Part shown: in pieces, positions 45,414 through 53,520 of the stretch
Layout of the letters: each line of letters starts with the position of its first letter
How positions within the stretch are numbered: position 1 is the stretch's first letter
Assembly: GCF_042651465.1 (NCBI RefSeq)
Contig: NZ_JBHSCZ010000002.1
Span: forward strand, 1,013,283 to 1,077,282
Source of the DNA: Ferruginibacter yonginensis
Lineage (GTDB): Bacteria > Bacteroidota > Bacteroidia > Chitinophagales > Chitinophagaceae
DNA: 64,000 nucleotides
Direction: 5' to 3'
Made by a program: the position numbers and the translations under genes
The notes under the pieces: model-generated
Databases searched by the model: none
The model's input: the letters and a program-made list of their open reading frames with translations, nothing else
Told to the model about the DNA's origin: nothing

Positions 45414-45546
45414 AATAATTAGTTTGGTTAAAAATGATTTATTGAAATTAAATGCCTCCTAAATTATATGTTCACAACAGATTGCTAATTTTAAAATTTT
45501 TATGAGTTGTATAACTTTTATCATCAAATTCAATTTTTTGAATAAA

Positions 45547-45574
45547 AAAAGGCTCCCAATATTGGAAGCCTTTT
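45547..45574 (-). terminator. Rho-independent terminator after gap
   Basis: Minus-strand AAAAGGCTTCCAAT / ATTGGGAGCCTTTT, one mismatch, followed by a T-run. It starts about 20 bp past the gap stop. Confidence 0.88.
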
Positions 45575-45593
45575 AAAAAAATATAGTGGTAAT

Positions 45594-46607
45594 TTATTTG
45601 CTAATTAAACCTGCAAAAAAATGAACTGTACGTACCAATTGTGATACATAACTCATTTCATTATCGTACCAACTTACGGTTTTTACTAATTGTTTGTCGC
45701 CCACCGTTTGTACTTTGGTTTGTGTAGCATCAAACAATGAACCATAGGTAATACCAATAACATCACTGCTTACAATTTCATCTTCAGTATAACCAAAGCT
45801 TTCGTTGCTTGCTGCTTTCATTGCTGCATTTACTTCTTCAGCAGTTACTTTTTTATTTAATATACTGTATAACTCTGTTACTGAACCAGTAATTACAGGT
45901 ACACGTTGTGCACCACCATCTAGCTTACCTTTTAACTCAGGTAATACTAAGCCAATGGCTTTCGCAGCACCGGTACTATTTGGAACAATATTAGCAGCTG
46001 CTGCACGGCCTCTTCTTAAATCATTTTTTGCATGCGGCGCATCTAAAGTATTTTGATCATTGGTATATGCATGAATGGTGCTCATGATACCAGTTTCAAT
46101 ACCAAAGTTATCATTTAAAGTTTTAGCCATTGGTGCTAAACAGTTAGTGGTGCAACTTGCACAACTAATGATGGTTTCAGAACCATCTAAAATAGCATGG
46201 TTTACATTATAAACCACTGTTTTTAAGTCGCCTGTTGCAGGTGCAGAAATGACTACACGTTTTGCTCCTGCAGTAATATGTGCTTGAGCTTTATCTTTAT
46301 CCGTAAAAAAGCCGGTGCTCTCAATTACCACATCAACATCATGGCTACCCCATGGAATTTGTGCTGGGTCTTTTTGGGCATATATCTTTACTTCATGGCC
46401 ATTTACTACTATTGCATTATCAGTTGCGGTTACTGTTTCGTTGAAACGACCTTGTGCACTATCATATTTTAATAAGTGAGCCAATGTTGCAGGGCTGGTT
46501 AAATCATTGATGGCTACTACTTCAATACCATCTAAATTGTGAATTTGGCGAAATACTAAACGACCAATTCTTCCAAAACCGTTGATGGCAACTTTTACTG
46601 AACTCAT
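45594..46607 (-). CDS. gap: Type I glyceraldehyde-3-phosphate dehydrogenase
   Basis: 337 residues. NAD-binding N terminus KVAINGFGRIGRLVFRQ, then the catalytic SCASCTTNCLAP with the active-site Cys, the TGAAKAIGLVLPEL segment, and the C-terminal WYDNEMSYVSQLVRT typical of the NAD-dependent glycolytic enzyme. The loop after the first strand reads AINDL, consistent with NAD over NADP preference. Single-gene unit with its own promoter and terminator. Divergent from the LemA operon. Confidence 0.97.
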   Translation of the reverse strand: MSSVKVAINGFGRIGRLVFRQIHNLDGIEVVAINDLTSPATLAHLLKYDSAQGRFNETVTATDNAIVVNGHEVKIYAQKDPAQIPWGSHDVDVVIESTGFFTDKDKAQAHITAGAKRVVISAPATGDLKTVVYNVNHAILDGSETIISCASCTTNCLAPMAKTLNDNFGIETGIMSTIHAYTNDQNTLDAPHAKNDLRRGRAAAANIVPNSTGAAKAIGLVLPELKGKLDGGAQRVPVITGSVTELYSILNKKVTAEEVNAAMKAASNESFGYTEDEIVSSDVIGITYGSLFDATQTKVQTVGDKQLVKTVSWYDNEMSYVSQLVRTVHFFAGLISK

Positions 46608-46642
46608 AATTAGAAATTTTGTAATGATTAAATTTTGCGTTG

Positions 46643-46650
46643 CAAAACTA
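46643..46650 (-). promoter_or_regulatory. -7 promoter box for gap
   Basis: Minus-strand TAGTTTTG matches TAnnTTTG and is followed by CAACGC. It lies about 36 bp upstream of the gap ATG. The rest of the gap-lemA gap (46651-46937) is AT-rich and holds no gene I accept; it should also contain the LemA operon promoter. Confidence 0.5.
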
Positions 46651-46937
46651 CAATTTGTTACGATGCAATGGAGAAATATTTTAAATGAATACCCTCTTTC
46701 AAATTTAAATGCGCCATATTACACATTAATTTTTCATTTTCGTAAACCCAAAAGCCATTTTGGCAACTTTTGATGTTTTTCATACGACCAAATTGAGTTA
46801 TTTGTAAGTCAAATAAATAGCAGTTTGTCATATTAGTACCAAAATTAAAAATGGAAATAAAATTGATGATATAAAAACGAATAATCAATACATATAAAAT
46901 TGATTACATTTAACTTCTAAAATTAAAATAAAACAAC

Positions 46938-47522
46938 ATGAAACGTACAGGATTATTAGTTACACTTGGTATTATTGCCATCATTTTTTTTATGGGTTGT
47001 AACGGATACAACGGTTTAGTAAAGCAAGATGAAAGTGTAAAAAAAGCTTGGAACAACGTACAGGCTGAATATCAAAACAGATCAGACTTAGTAGGTAATT
47101 TAGTAAACACCGTTAAAGGTGCCGCCAATTTTGAACAAAATACATTAACAGCAGTAGTAGAAGCTAGGGCTAAAGCTACCAGTGTAAATATTAATGCAGA
47201 TAATTTAACACCAGAAAAAATTGCAGAGTTTCAGGCTGCTCAAGGGCAGTTGAGTGGTTCATTAAGCCGCTTATTAGCTACAGTTGAAGCTTACCCTACA
47301 TTAAAAGCCACTGAAAATTTTACCAAATTGCAAGGTCAGTTAGAAGGTATTGAAAACAATATCAAAAACACCCGTAAAATTTTCAACGAAGCTGTTGAAA
47401 ATTACAACGGTAAAGTACGCTCTTTCCCAATGAATATTTTAGGAGGTATGTTTGGTTTTAAAGCTAAAGAAGGTTTTAAAGCTGATGCTGGTGCAGAAAA
47501 AGCGCCAGAAGTAAAATTTTAA
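46938..47522 (+). CDS. LemA family lipoprotein
   Basis: 194 residues. The N-terminal helix ends in FMGCNGYN, a lipobox, so the protein is probably anchored by Cys21. LemA pattern: YNGLVKQDESVKKAWNNVQAEYQNRSDLVGNLVNTVKG (in pieces), ARAKAT, and the closing RKIFNEAVENYNGKVRSFPMNILGGMFGFK (in pieces). LemA proteins form an antiparallel helical bundle outside the inner membrane; function is unsettled. It is the first gene of a four-gene operon with a second LemA and two TPM proteins, and its C terminus (EGFKADAGAEKAPEVKF) closely parallels that of the next gene, pointing to duplication. Confidence 0.93.
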   Translation: MKRTGLLVTLGIIAIIFFMGCNGYNGLVKQDESVKKAWNNVQAEYQNRSDLVGNLVNTVKGAANFEQNTLTAVVEARAKATSVNINADNLTPEKIAEFQAAQGQLSGSLSRLLATVEAYPTLKATENFTKLQGQLEGIENNIKNTRKIFNEAVENYNGKVRSFPMNILGGMFGFKAKEGFKADAGAEKAPEVKF

Positions 47523-47537
47523 TGTTTAAGTAATAAC

Positions 47538-48119
47538 ATGAACAATAAAAAATTAATACTCATTATAGGTGCAATATTTGCAGTGTTGGTATTGTACTTC
47601 ATTGTTACCTATAATGGGTTTATTAAAAAACAAGAAAGGGTAAAAGCACAATGGAACGAAGTTCAAAATGCTTACCAGCGCAGACTTGATTTAGTGCCTA
47701 ATTTAGTGAACACCGTAAAAGGAGCAGCTGAATTTGAAGCCAACACCATACAAGCCATTGTAAATGCTAGGGCTAAAGCAACGGCTATAAATGTAAGTGG
47801 AATAGATAGTGCTAGTTTTCAACAACAAAGTACTGCTCAAAACGAATTAGCAGCAACAACTAATAGATTGTTAATTGCTGTTGAAAAATACCCTGAATTG
47901 CAGGGGGCACAAGCTTTTTCAACCTTACAAACACAACTAGAGCGAACAGAACTTCGTATAAAAGTCGCTAGAAAAGATTTTAATGAAGCCGTTCAAAACT
48001 ATAATAGTAGTGTAAGAAATTTTCCGTCAAAAATTGTGGCATCTTTTACAGGCTTTAAAACTTACGATGGTTTTACAGCAGATGCTGGTACAGATAAAGC
48101 CACCGAAATAAAATTCTAA
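47538..48119 (+). CDS. LemA family membrane protein (second copy)
   Basis: 193 residues, 15 bp after the first LemA gene. Here the N terminus is a plain transmembrane helix (LILIIGAIFAVLVLYFIV) with no lipobox Cys, so this copy is membrane-spanning where its neighbour is a lipoprotein. LemA core: YNGFIKKQERVKAQWNEVQ, RRLDLVPNLVNTVKGAAEFE, DFNEAVQNYNSSVRNFPSKI. The C terminus DGFTADAGTDKATEIKF parallels the first copy. Its stop overlaps the next start by one base (TAATG), suggesting translational coupling. Confidence 0.94.
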   Translation: MNNKKLILIIGAIFAVLVLYFIVTYNGFIKKQERVKAQWNEVQNAYQRRLDLVPNLVNTVKGAAEFEANTIQAIVNARAKATAINVSGIDSASFQQQSTAQNELAATTNRLLIAVEKYPELQGAQAFSTLQTQLERTELRIKVARKDFNEAVQNYNSSVRNFPSKIVASFTGFKTYDGFTADAGTDKATEIKF

Positions 48120-48580
48120 TGGGTATTTTTTCAATAAAGAAGAAACCAGTTTTTTTTACTGAAGCTGAAAAACTGAAAATTGTACAAGCTATAAAATTAG
48201 CCGAACAACAAACCAGTGGCGAAATTCGCATTTATGTTGAAAGTCGCAATGCTTATGTAGATGCAGTAGATAGAGCTAAAGAAGTGTTTGCTCATTTTGA
48301 TATGCATAAAACGGCAGACAGAAATGCGGTATTACTTTACCTAGCTGTAAAAGATAAAAATGTGGCGCTTTTTGGTGATGAAGGTATTTACAATAGAACA
48401 GGCGCTGCCTATTGGAACAATGCTGTAGCAAATATGTTGCAACAATTTAAACAAGATGAACTGGTGGAAGGTATTGTAAACTGCATTCATCAAGTAGGAC
48501 AAACATTAAAATCTACATTTCCATACAATAAGCAAACGGATATCAATGAATTGCCGGATGATATCATCTTCGGTGAATAA
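48119..48580 (+). CDS. TPM-domain protein, soluble form
   Basis: 153 residues with no signal peptide or membrane helix. TPM domain (YgcG/Psb32 type): EKLKIVQAIKLAEQQTSGEIRIYVES, then AVLLYLAVKDKNVALFGDEGIYNR and EDELV-type ending KQDELVEGIVNCIHQVGQ (in pieces). The start overlaps the preceding LemA stop. As a cytosolic-looking form beside an exported TPM protein it is the odd member of the operon. TPM domains have been reported with acid-phosphatase activity in plants; bacterial function is open. Confidence 0.88.
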   Translation: MGIFSIKKKPVFFTEAEKLKIVQAIKLAEQQTSGEIRIYVESRNAYVDAVDRAKEVFAHFDMHKTADRNAVLLYLAVKDKNVALFGDEGIYNRTGAAYWNNAVANMLQQFKQDELVEGIVNCIHQVGQTLKSTFPYNKQTDINELPDDIIFGE

Positions 48581-48597
48581 CCACCTTACATTTTATA

Positions 48598-49347
48598 ATG
48601 AAGCATATTAAATACATAATACTATTTTGGACTTTTATATTAACTGCAGTGTTTGCAATAGCGCAAACTTTGCCAGATAGGCCCAACCCTCCAAAATTAG
48701 TAAACGACTTCACTAATACCCTAACAACAGAGCAAATTCAAAGTTTAGAAGCCAAACTGGTAAGGGTAGATGATAGTACGTCCACACAAATTGCTGTGGT
48801 AATAATACCTACATTAAACGGCGCTACCATTGCAGATTATAATGTTGAACTAATGCGTAAATGGGGCGTAGGTTCAAAACAAAATAACAATGGTGTTATT
48901 TTATTAATTGCAAAAAACGATCGTAAGCTTGATATTACAGTAGGGTATGGTTTAGAAGGTGCTTTAACCGATGCAGTTGCATCAGATATTATTAATAACA
49001 TTATCGTTCCAAATTTTAAAGGAAACGATTATTACCGAGGTGTTGATGCCGGTACCGATGCTATTGTAAAAGCTGTTAAAGGCGAATACAAAGTTGCAAG
49101 GGTAAAAAAAGGTAAAGGCGGCTCCAATATTTTCTTTATCATTTTTATCATCATTATCATTATATCCATTCTTTCTGGTGGAAGAGGTAACAGTGGTGGT
49201 TCAGTTATAAGAAACAGCGGTGTTGCTGATGTACTATTTTGGAATGCGCTGTTAAATAGCGGTGGCCGAGGCGGCGGAGGCGGTGGTGGATTTGGTGGCT
49301 TTGGTGGCGGCAGCGGTGGTGGCGGTGGCGCAAGTGGTAGTTGGTAG
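48598..49347 (+). CDS. Exported TPM-domain (YgcG-like) membrane protein
   Basis: 249 residues. Signal peptide (ILFWTFILTAVFAIAQ), then the TPM domain: LVNDFTNTLTTEQIQSLEAKL, IAVVIIPTLNGATIADYNVELMRKWGVG, GVILLIAKNDRKLDITVGYGLEGALTDA (in pieces). A transmembrane helix (NIFFIIFIIIIIISIL) follows near residue 180, and the C terminus is a Gly/Ser-rich tail ending GGGGASGSW, typical for this family. LemA-TPM pairing is a known conserved arrangement; here both partners are doubled. Confidence 0.93.
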   Translation: MKHIKYIILFWTFILTAVFAIAQTLPDRPNPPKLVNDFTNTLTTEQIQSLEAKLVRVDDSTSTQIAVVIIPTLNGATIADYNVELMRKWGVGSKQNNNGVILLIAKNDRKLDITVGYGLEGALTDAVASDIINNIIVPNFKGNDYYRGVDAGTDAIVKAVKGEYKVARVKKGKGGSNIFFIIFIIIIIISILSGGRGNSGGSVIRNSGVADVLFWNALLNSGGRGGGGGGGFGGFGGGSGGGGGASGSW

Positions 49348-49443
49348 AAATTTTTACTTTTAATACTTTTTTTACACAAAAAAGTTATCAAAAACTTAAT
49401 ATTTATCTTTAATTTTAAATACATTTACTCAAAATTTATAAAA

Positions 49444-49665
49444 ATGAAAAAAATAATCATCTTAAACCTGTTGGTTTTATGCGGTTTAATTTCATTTGGG
49501 CAAGTTCAAAAATTGGGCGAAACTCAAAAGAAAACAGAAACCATTTCTAAACAGCAATATTTAAAAGCTGTAAAAGAAAAAGAAGAAAAACAAAAACAAG
49601 AAGCAGCAGAAGCTAAGAAATTAGCATTAATTAATGCTGAAAACAAAAAGCGTTCAAACAAGTAA
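49444..49665 (+). CDS. Small exported Lys/Glu/Gln-rich protein
   Basis: 73 residues. Signal peptide MKKIIILNLLVLCGLISFGQ, then a mature part of about 53 residues that is strongly charged and likely helical (KEKEEKQKQEAAEAKKLALI). No recognised family. An ATG with A-rich upstream sequence and an unbroken signal peptide support a real gene. It sits 28 bp before the T9SS adhesin-like gene in the same direction, so the two may be co-expressed. Confidence 0.6.
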   Translation: MKKIIILNLLVLCGLISFGQVQKLGETQKKTETISKQQYLKAVKEKEEKQKQEAAEAKKLALINAENKKRSNK

Positions 49666-49693
49666 TATCTATCAATCACATAAAAACAACAAA

Positions 49694-52600
49694 ATGAAAA
49701 GAATTATACTTCTTCTTGCAGTTTTTGTTACAGCTTTTGCGAATTTTGTGCAAGCACAGTGTATTACACCTGTGTCGCCTACAATTTGTGCTGGCGCTGT
49801 ACAACAATTAACTGCTAACCCTGCTGGGGTTCCTTTAACGTTTTCCAACAATAATGTTACCACTATTCCTTCATCTGGTAACTTTAACCCTTATCCATCT
49901 TCTATTTCTGTAACTGGTATACCTACAACAGGTTTACAAGTTGCTTCAGTACAATTGAATGGTGTTTCACACACATTCGCTTCTGATCTTGATTTAGTTT
50001 TAGTAGCCCCAAATGGTACTACTGTAATTTTAATGTCGGATGCAGCAGGTGCAAATGATTTTATAAACGCTAACTTGGTTTTTAGAGATGGATTCCCAAC
50101 AATTCCATCGGTAAATCCTATCCCAAGTGGAACATACGGTTGTACTAACACTGCAGGTGGAGATAATTTTCCTGCCCCTGGTCCTGGAACTGTAAATAAC
50201 GTAAACCCTGTTCTGTCTGCTTTTACAGGTAACTTTAATGGTACATGGAGTTTATATGGTGTTGATCAATTTGCTGGTGACTTTGGTCAAATCACTAGTT
50301 GGAGTATTACTTTTGCTCCTGCAATTACTATTAACTGGACAGGTCCTGCAGGTACCATATTTACGAACGCAGCGGCCACTACACCTTATGTAGCTGGTAG
50401 CAATGCTTCTCAAGTGTTTGTAAAGCCTACTGCAACTTCTGTATATACTGCAACTTTTTCTGGTGGTGTTTGTGCTGGTGCTAATAATGTAACAGTAAAT
50501 GTTAACCCATTACCAGTAGTTGCGGTTTCTCCTACAACTTCTTGTGGTTCACCTTCAAACGTATTAACAGCAAGTGGTGCAAATACATATACTTGGACAC
50601 CAGCTGCAGGTTTAAATGCTACAACTGGTGCAACTGTAACAGCTAACCCAACAACAACTACTACTTATACCGTAACAGGTACCAATACCGCAACAGGTTG
50701 TACTAATACTGCAACAGCTTTGGTAAATAGTGCCCCTACAGCTGCGGTATTAACCTCAGCTTCTGCAGCTACATTCCAAATTAACGAAGGTTTTGATGCT
50801 GCACCTGCAGGTTGGTTAATCACAAATAATAGTAACCCAGTAGGTACAACCTCATGGTTCTTAAGTACTAATGCTGTTTTCCCAGCATTTGATGGAGCTC
50901 CTACAGCAGCTGTTGGTGCAAACTTTAATAATGGTGCTGGTGTTGCTGATATTAGTACTTGGTTATTTACACCAACAATTAATATTAAAAACGGAGATAA
51001 TATTTCATTCTATACAAGAGCTGCAACTGGTGGTGGTATTTTCCCAGATAGGTTAGAGGTAAGATTGAGCACTAATGGCGCAAGTACCAATGTGGGCAGT
51101 ACGACTACTTCTGTAGGTGATTTTACAACTTTAATATTAACTGTGAATCCTAGTTTAACCTCAACTGGTTATCCTGAAAATTGGACGCAATACACGGCCA
51201 CTGTTTCTGGTATAACGGGTACAGTTTCAGGCCGTTTAGCATTCAGGTATTTCGTTCCTAATGGTGGTCCGGCTGGAGCTAACTCAAACTTTATTGGTTT
51301 AGATAGAGTACAATACTCAACACCTGCTGCTGCTACTTGTATTAATACTGTAAGTAATTTAATTGTAACAGTTACAGGTGGTGTTGGTCCTTATAATCTT
51401 GTTTATTCTGACGGTACTAACAACATCACTTACAATAACTATCCAAGTGGTGGTACAATTAATGTTACGCCTAATGTAACAACTACATACAGTTTAGTAT
51501 CTGTTACTGGCGCTAATGGTTGTGTAGGTAGTGGTTTATCTGGTACTGCAACAATAACGATTACACCTCCAGTTGCTATTACAACGCAACCTGCTGCAAC
51601 TACTAATGTTTGTGTAGGCAATAACGCAACAATTTCTGTAGGTGTAAATACAATTAATGGTACTACTTACCAATGGCAAATAAATACAGTTCCAGCTCCT
51701 GGTACTCCAGTTTGGACTAACGTTACCAATGGTGGTATTTACTCTGGTGCAACTACTGCTACCTTAACTATTACTGGTGCTCCAATCACTTCTACTGGAA
51801 ATTCATTTAGAGTGTTAGTAACTGGTGCTTGTGGTGGTAACTTAACAAGCACAGCAAGTACATTAAGCGTAAATAACCCTGCAACTATAGCAACACAACC
51901 ACCAACATCATTTGTTGGTTGCCAATTTGGTTCAGTAACTATTGCAGCTTTAGGCGCTGGTAATGCTTTAACTTATCAATGGCAAGTAAGTACTAATGGA
52001 GGTGTTAGCTTTACTAACTTAGCTAATGGTGCTAACTATGCTAACGTAACAACTTCAGCGTTAACAATTAATAACATTCCGCTTTCTTTTGTTAACAACC
52101 AATATAGAGTTTTAGTAACTTCTGGTGGCTGTACTGCGGTAGCATCTAATGCTTCTACGTTAAGTGTTGTTAATACTGCTCCTGTAGTGGTAATTAGCAT
52201 TGCTCCAACAAATACAATTCAACCAGGTACTACGGCTACTTTAACAGCAGCTGTTTCTTCAGCAACAGCTCCAATTGCTTACCAATGGTTCCGCAATGGT
52301 GTTGCAATACCAGGTGCAACTGCTAACACCTATGTGGCTGATGTAAATGGTTTAGGTACTTACACTGTTAGAGTAAATGATGCAAACTTATGTAACGCAG
52401 TTTCTAGTACACCTGTTGATATTTTATTATCAGCTAGTGCATCAAACACATTATATATTTACCCTAGTCCTAATAATGGTTCATTCCAGGTTAGATACTA
52501 TAATGCTAATGCATCTGCTACAATTAATGAGGCAACTCAGTTAAATGTTTATGATAGCAAAGGTTCAAGAGTATTCACACAACGTTATACAATTGTAGGT

Positions 52601-52714
52601 CCATACACTCAAATGAGGGTAAACCTTGGTGTACACAACGCTGGTATTTACAGAGTTGAATTAACGAACAATAGAGGTGAGCGTATTAAAACAGGAAGCG
52701 TAATTGTTTTCTAA
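49694..52714 (+). CDS. T9SS-secreted multidomain adhesin-like protein
   Basis: 1,006 residues from the ATG at 49694, which begins a signal peptide (MKRIILLLAVFVTAFANFVQAQ). Order: a P-domain-like beta module near residues 60-215 (DLDLVLVAPNGTTVILMSD, then WSLYGVDQFAGDFGQITSWS); an Ig/PKD-like Thr-rich stretch; a choice-of-anchor-J-like module near residues 365-550 (INEGFDAAPAGWLITN, STWLFTPTINIKNGDNISFYTRA); several Ig-like repeats (TYQWQ and AYQWFRNG motifs); and a type A T9SS sorting domain at the end (LYIYPSPNNGSFQVRY, AGIYRVELTNNRG). No protease catalytic domain is seen. Expected location: cell surface or secreted, for adhesion or matrix. Codon use is more T/C-rich and Thr/Ala-biased than its neighbours, as usual for such proteins. 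Confidence 0.9.
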   Translation: MKRIILLLAVFVTAFANFVQAQCITPVSPTICAGAVQQLTANPAGVPLTFSNNNVTTIPSSGNFNPYPSSISVTGIPTTGLQVASVQLNGVSHTFASDLDLVLVAPNGTTVILMSDAAGANDFINANLVFRDGFPTIPSVNPIPSGTYGCTNTAGGDNFPAPGPGTVNNVNPVLSAFTGNFNGTWSLYGVDQFAGDFGQITSWSITFAPAITINWTGPAGTIFTNAAATTPYVAGSNASQVFVKPTATSVYTATFSGGVCAGANNVTVNVNPLPVVAVSPTTSCGSPSNVLTASGANTYTWTPAAGLNATTGATVTANPTTTTTYTVTGTNTATGCTNTATALVNSAPTAAVLTSASAATFQINEGFDAAPAGWLITNNSNPVGTTSWFLSTNAVFPAFDGAPTAAVGANFNNGAGVADISTWLFTPTINIKNGDNISFYTRAATGGGIFPDRLEVRLSTNGASTNVGSTTTSVGDFTTLILTVNPSLTSTGYPENWTQYTATVSGITGTVSGRLAFRYFVPNGGPAGANSNFIGLDRVQYSTPAAATCINTVSNLIVTVTGGVGPYNLVYSDGTNNITYNNYPSGGTINVTPNVTTTYSLVSVTGANGCVGSGLSGTATITITPPVAITTQPAATTNVCVGNNATISVGVNTINGTTYQWQINTVPAPGTPVWTNVTNGGIYSGATTATLTITGAPITSTGNSFRVLVTGACGGNLTSTASTLSVNNPATIATQPPTSFVGCQFGSVTIAALGAGNALTYQWQVSTNGGVSFTNLANGANYANVTTSALTINNIPLSFVNNQYRVLVTSGGCTAVASNASTLSVVNTAPVVVISIAPTNTIQPGTTATLTAAVSSATAPIAYQWFRNGVAIPGATANTYVADVNGLGTYTVRVNDANLCNAVSSTPVDILLSASASNTLYIYPSPNNGSFQVRYYNANASATINEATQLNVYDSKGSRVFTQRYTIVGPYTQMRVNLGVHNAGIYRVELTNNRGERIKTGSVIVF

Positions 52715-52730
52715 TTAATATTTCTTTCTT

Positions 52731-52778
52731 AGATACAATAAAAAGGCTGCTCATTTGAGCAGCCTTTTTATTGTATCT
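52731..52778. terminator. Very long perfect hairpin terminator
   Basis: 23-bp arms with no mismatch: 52731-52753 (starting AGATACAATAAAAAGG) and 52756-52778 (ending CCTTTTTATTGTATCT), loop of two T. The core AAAAAGGCTGCTCA/TGAGCAGCCTTTTT is a standard terminator, extended by eight to nine further paired bases outside. Symmetrical, so it can act on both strands. Confidence 0.9.
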
Positions 52779-53271
52779 AACCTAGTTCAAAAATTTTATA
52801 ATTTAATTCTTTTAAATCTATCTATCAGCAATAGAATTCAAGATAATAAAAATCAGCTTAAATAGCCATTAAATAGTATCAGAGATAATAGGTTTACGAA
52901 AACTATACTTTTTTATCATATCAAGGAAATAGTAAATTAACCTATTCGTTTGTAAAACCAATAAGAGCCACTTTAAGGCTATAGATTACTTGCTTAGGTC
53001 GTTATTAATGCGTTATTAATGTTATGTTTTTATGTAACTAACTCATAAAATATATAGTTTAAAATTGTACCAATTCTATATCAATAAGAAGCATTTAAAA
53101 GCCTTAGCATATATGTAGCTATTTCTTTTAACCGAAAACTATATTTGTTTCTCCATATTGATTGCTAATTTTCATTCTCAATATGATTTACTTGATATGT
53201 TGTTGCAATAGAGGAAAGTGTTAATTTGAAAAATCAATAATATAAAAAGGGGTTTATAATTAACTGAAAAT
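52779..53271. other. AT-rich intergenic region without a recognised gene
   Basis: About 490 bp with no open frame of substance. The only local structure noticed is a short direct repeat, CGTTATTAATG twice in tandem near 53000-53020. No tRNA, terminator or promoter box stands out until the tRNA-Glu terminator. Confidence 0.6.
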
Positions 53272-53303
53272 AAAAAAACCTTGCTAAATAGCAAGGTTTT
53301 TTT
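53272..53303 (-). terminator. Rho-independent terminator after tRNA-Glu
   Basis: AAAAAAACCTTGCTA / TAGCAAGGTTTTTTT perfect stem with a two-base loop, directly after the tRNA 3' end on the minus strand and ending in T. Confidence 0.9.
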
Positions 53304-53304
53304 G

Positions 53305-53376
53305 TACCACGTACGGGAATCGAACCCGTGACTCTTCCGTGAAAGGGAAGCGTCTTAACCCCTTGACCAACGCGGC
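53305..53376 (-). tRNA. tRNA-Glu (UUC)
   Basis: A 72-nt cloverleaf reads on the minus strand. Acceptor arm GCCGCGT pairs with ACGTGGT (two G-U pairs) and the discriminator is A. Anticodon stem CTTCC/GGAAG surrounds the loop CTTTCAC with anticodon TTC, giving glutamate. T arm ACGGG-TTCGATT-CCCGT is canonical. CCA is not encoded. It has its own promoter upstream and terminator downstream, so it is a single-tRNA unit. Confidence 0.97.
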
Positions 53377-53393
53377 ATTCCGTTTTCGGACGG

Positions 53394-53425
53394 CAAAGAT
53401 AAGGAGTGATTTTTTGTCAACCAAA
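53394..53425 (-). promoter_or_regulatory. Promoter of tRNA-Glu
   Basis: On the minus strand TTTG (53425-53422) and TATCTTTG (53401-53394) are spaced by 20 nt, a full -33/-7 match. The start region CCGTCCGAAAACGG can form a small CCG/CGG hairpin just before the tRNA, like the leaders in the 63.7 kb promoter array. Confidence 0.75.
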
Positions 53426-53520
53426 TATTTTTGACAACTTCTTAAAAAAAAGAAGATTTTTATTGTAAAAATTTTTTAAAATCTTTCTTCAACCTTACTT
53501 TACAGCATCAAATATACAAT

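Noticed and set aside
46658..46888. 76-residue open frame in the gap-lemA interval
   Set aside because: No family motif, overlaps the likely promoter region of gap, and the AT-rich sequence makes such frames common.
49259..49342. GGTGGC-rich tract as a possible DNA repeat element
   Set aside because: It encodes the Gly-rich tail typical of YgcG-like TPM proteins.
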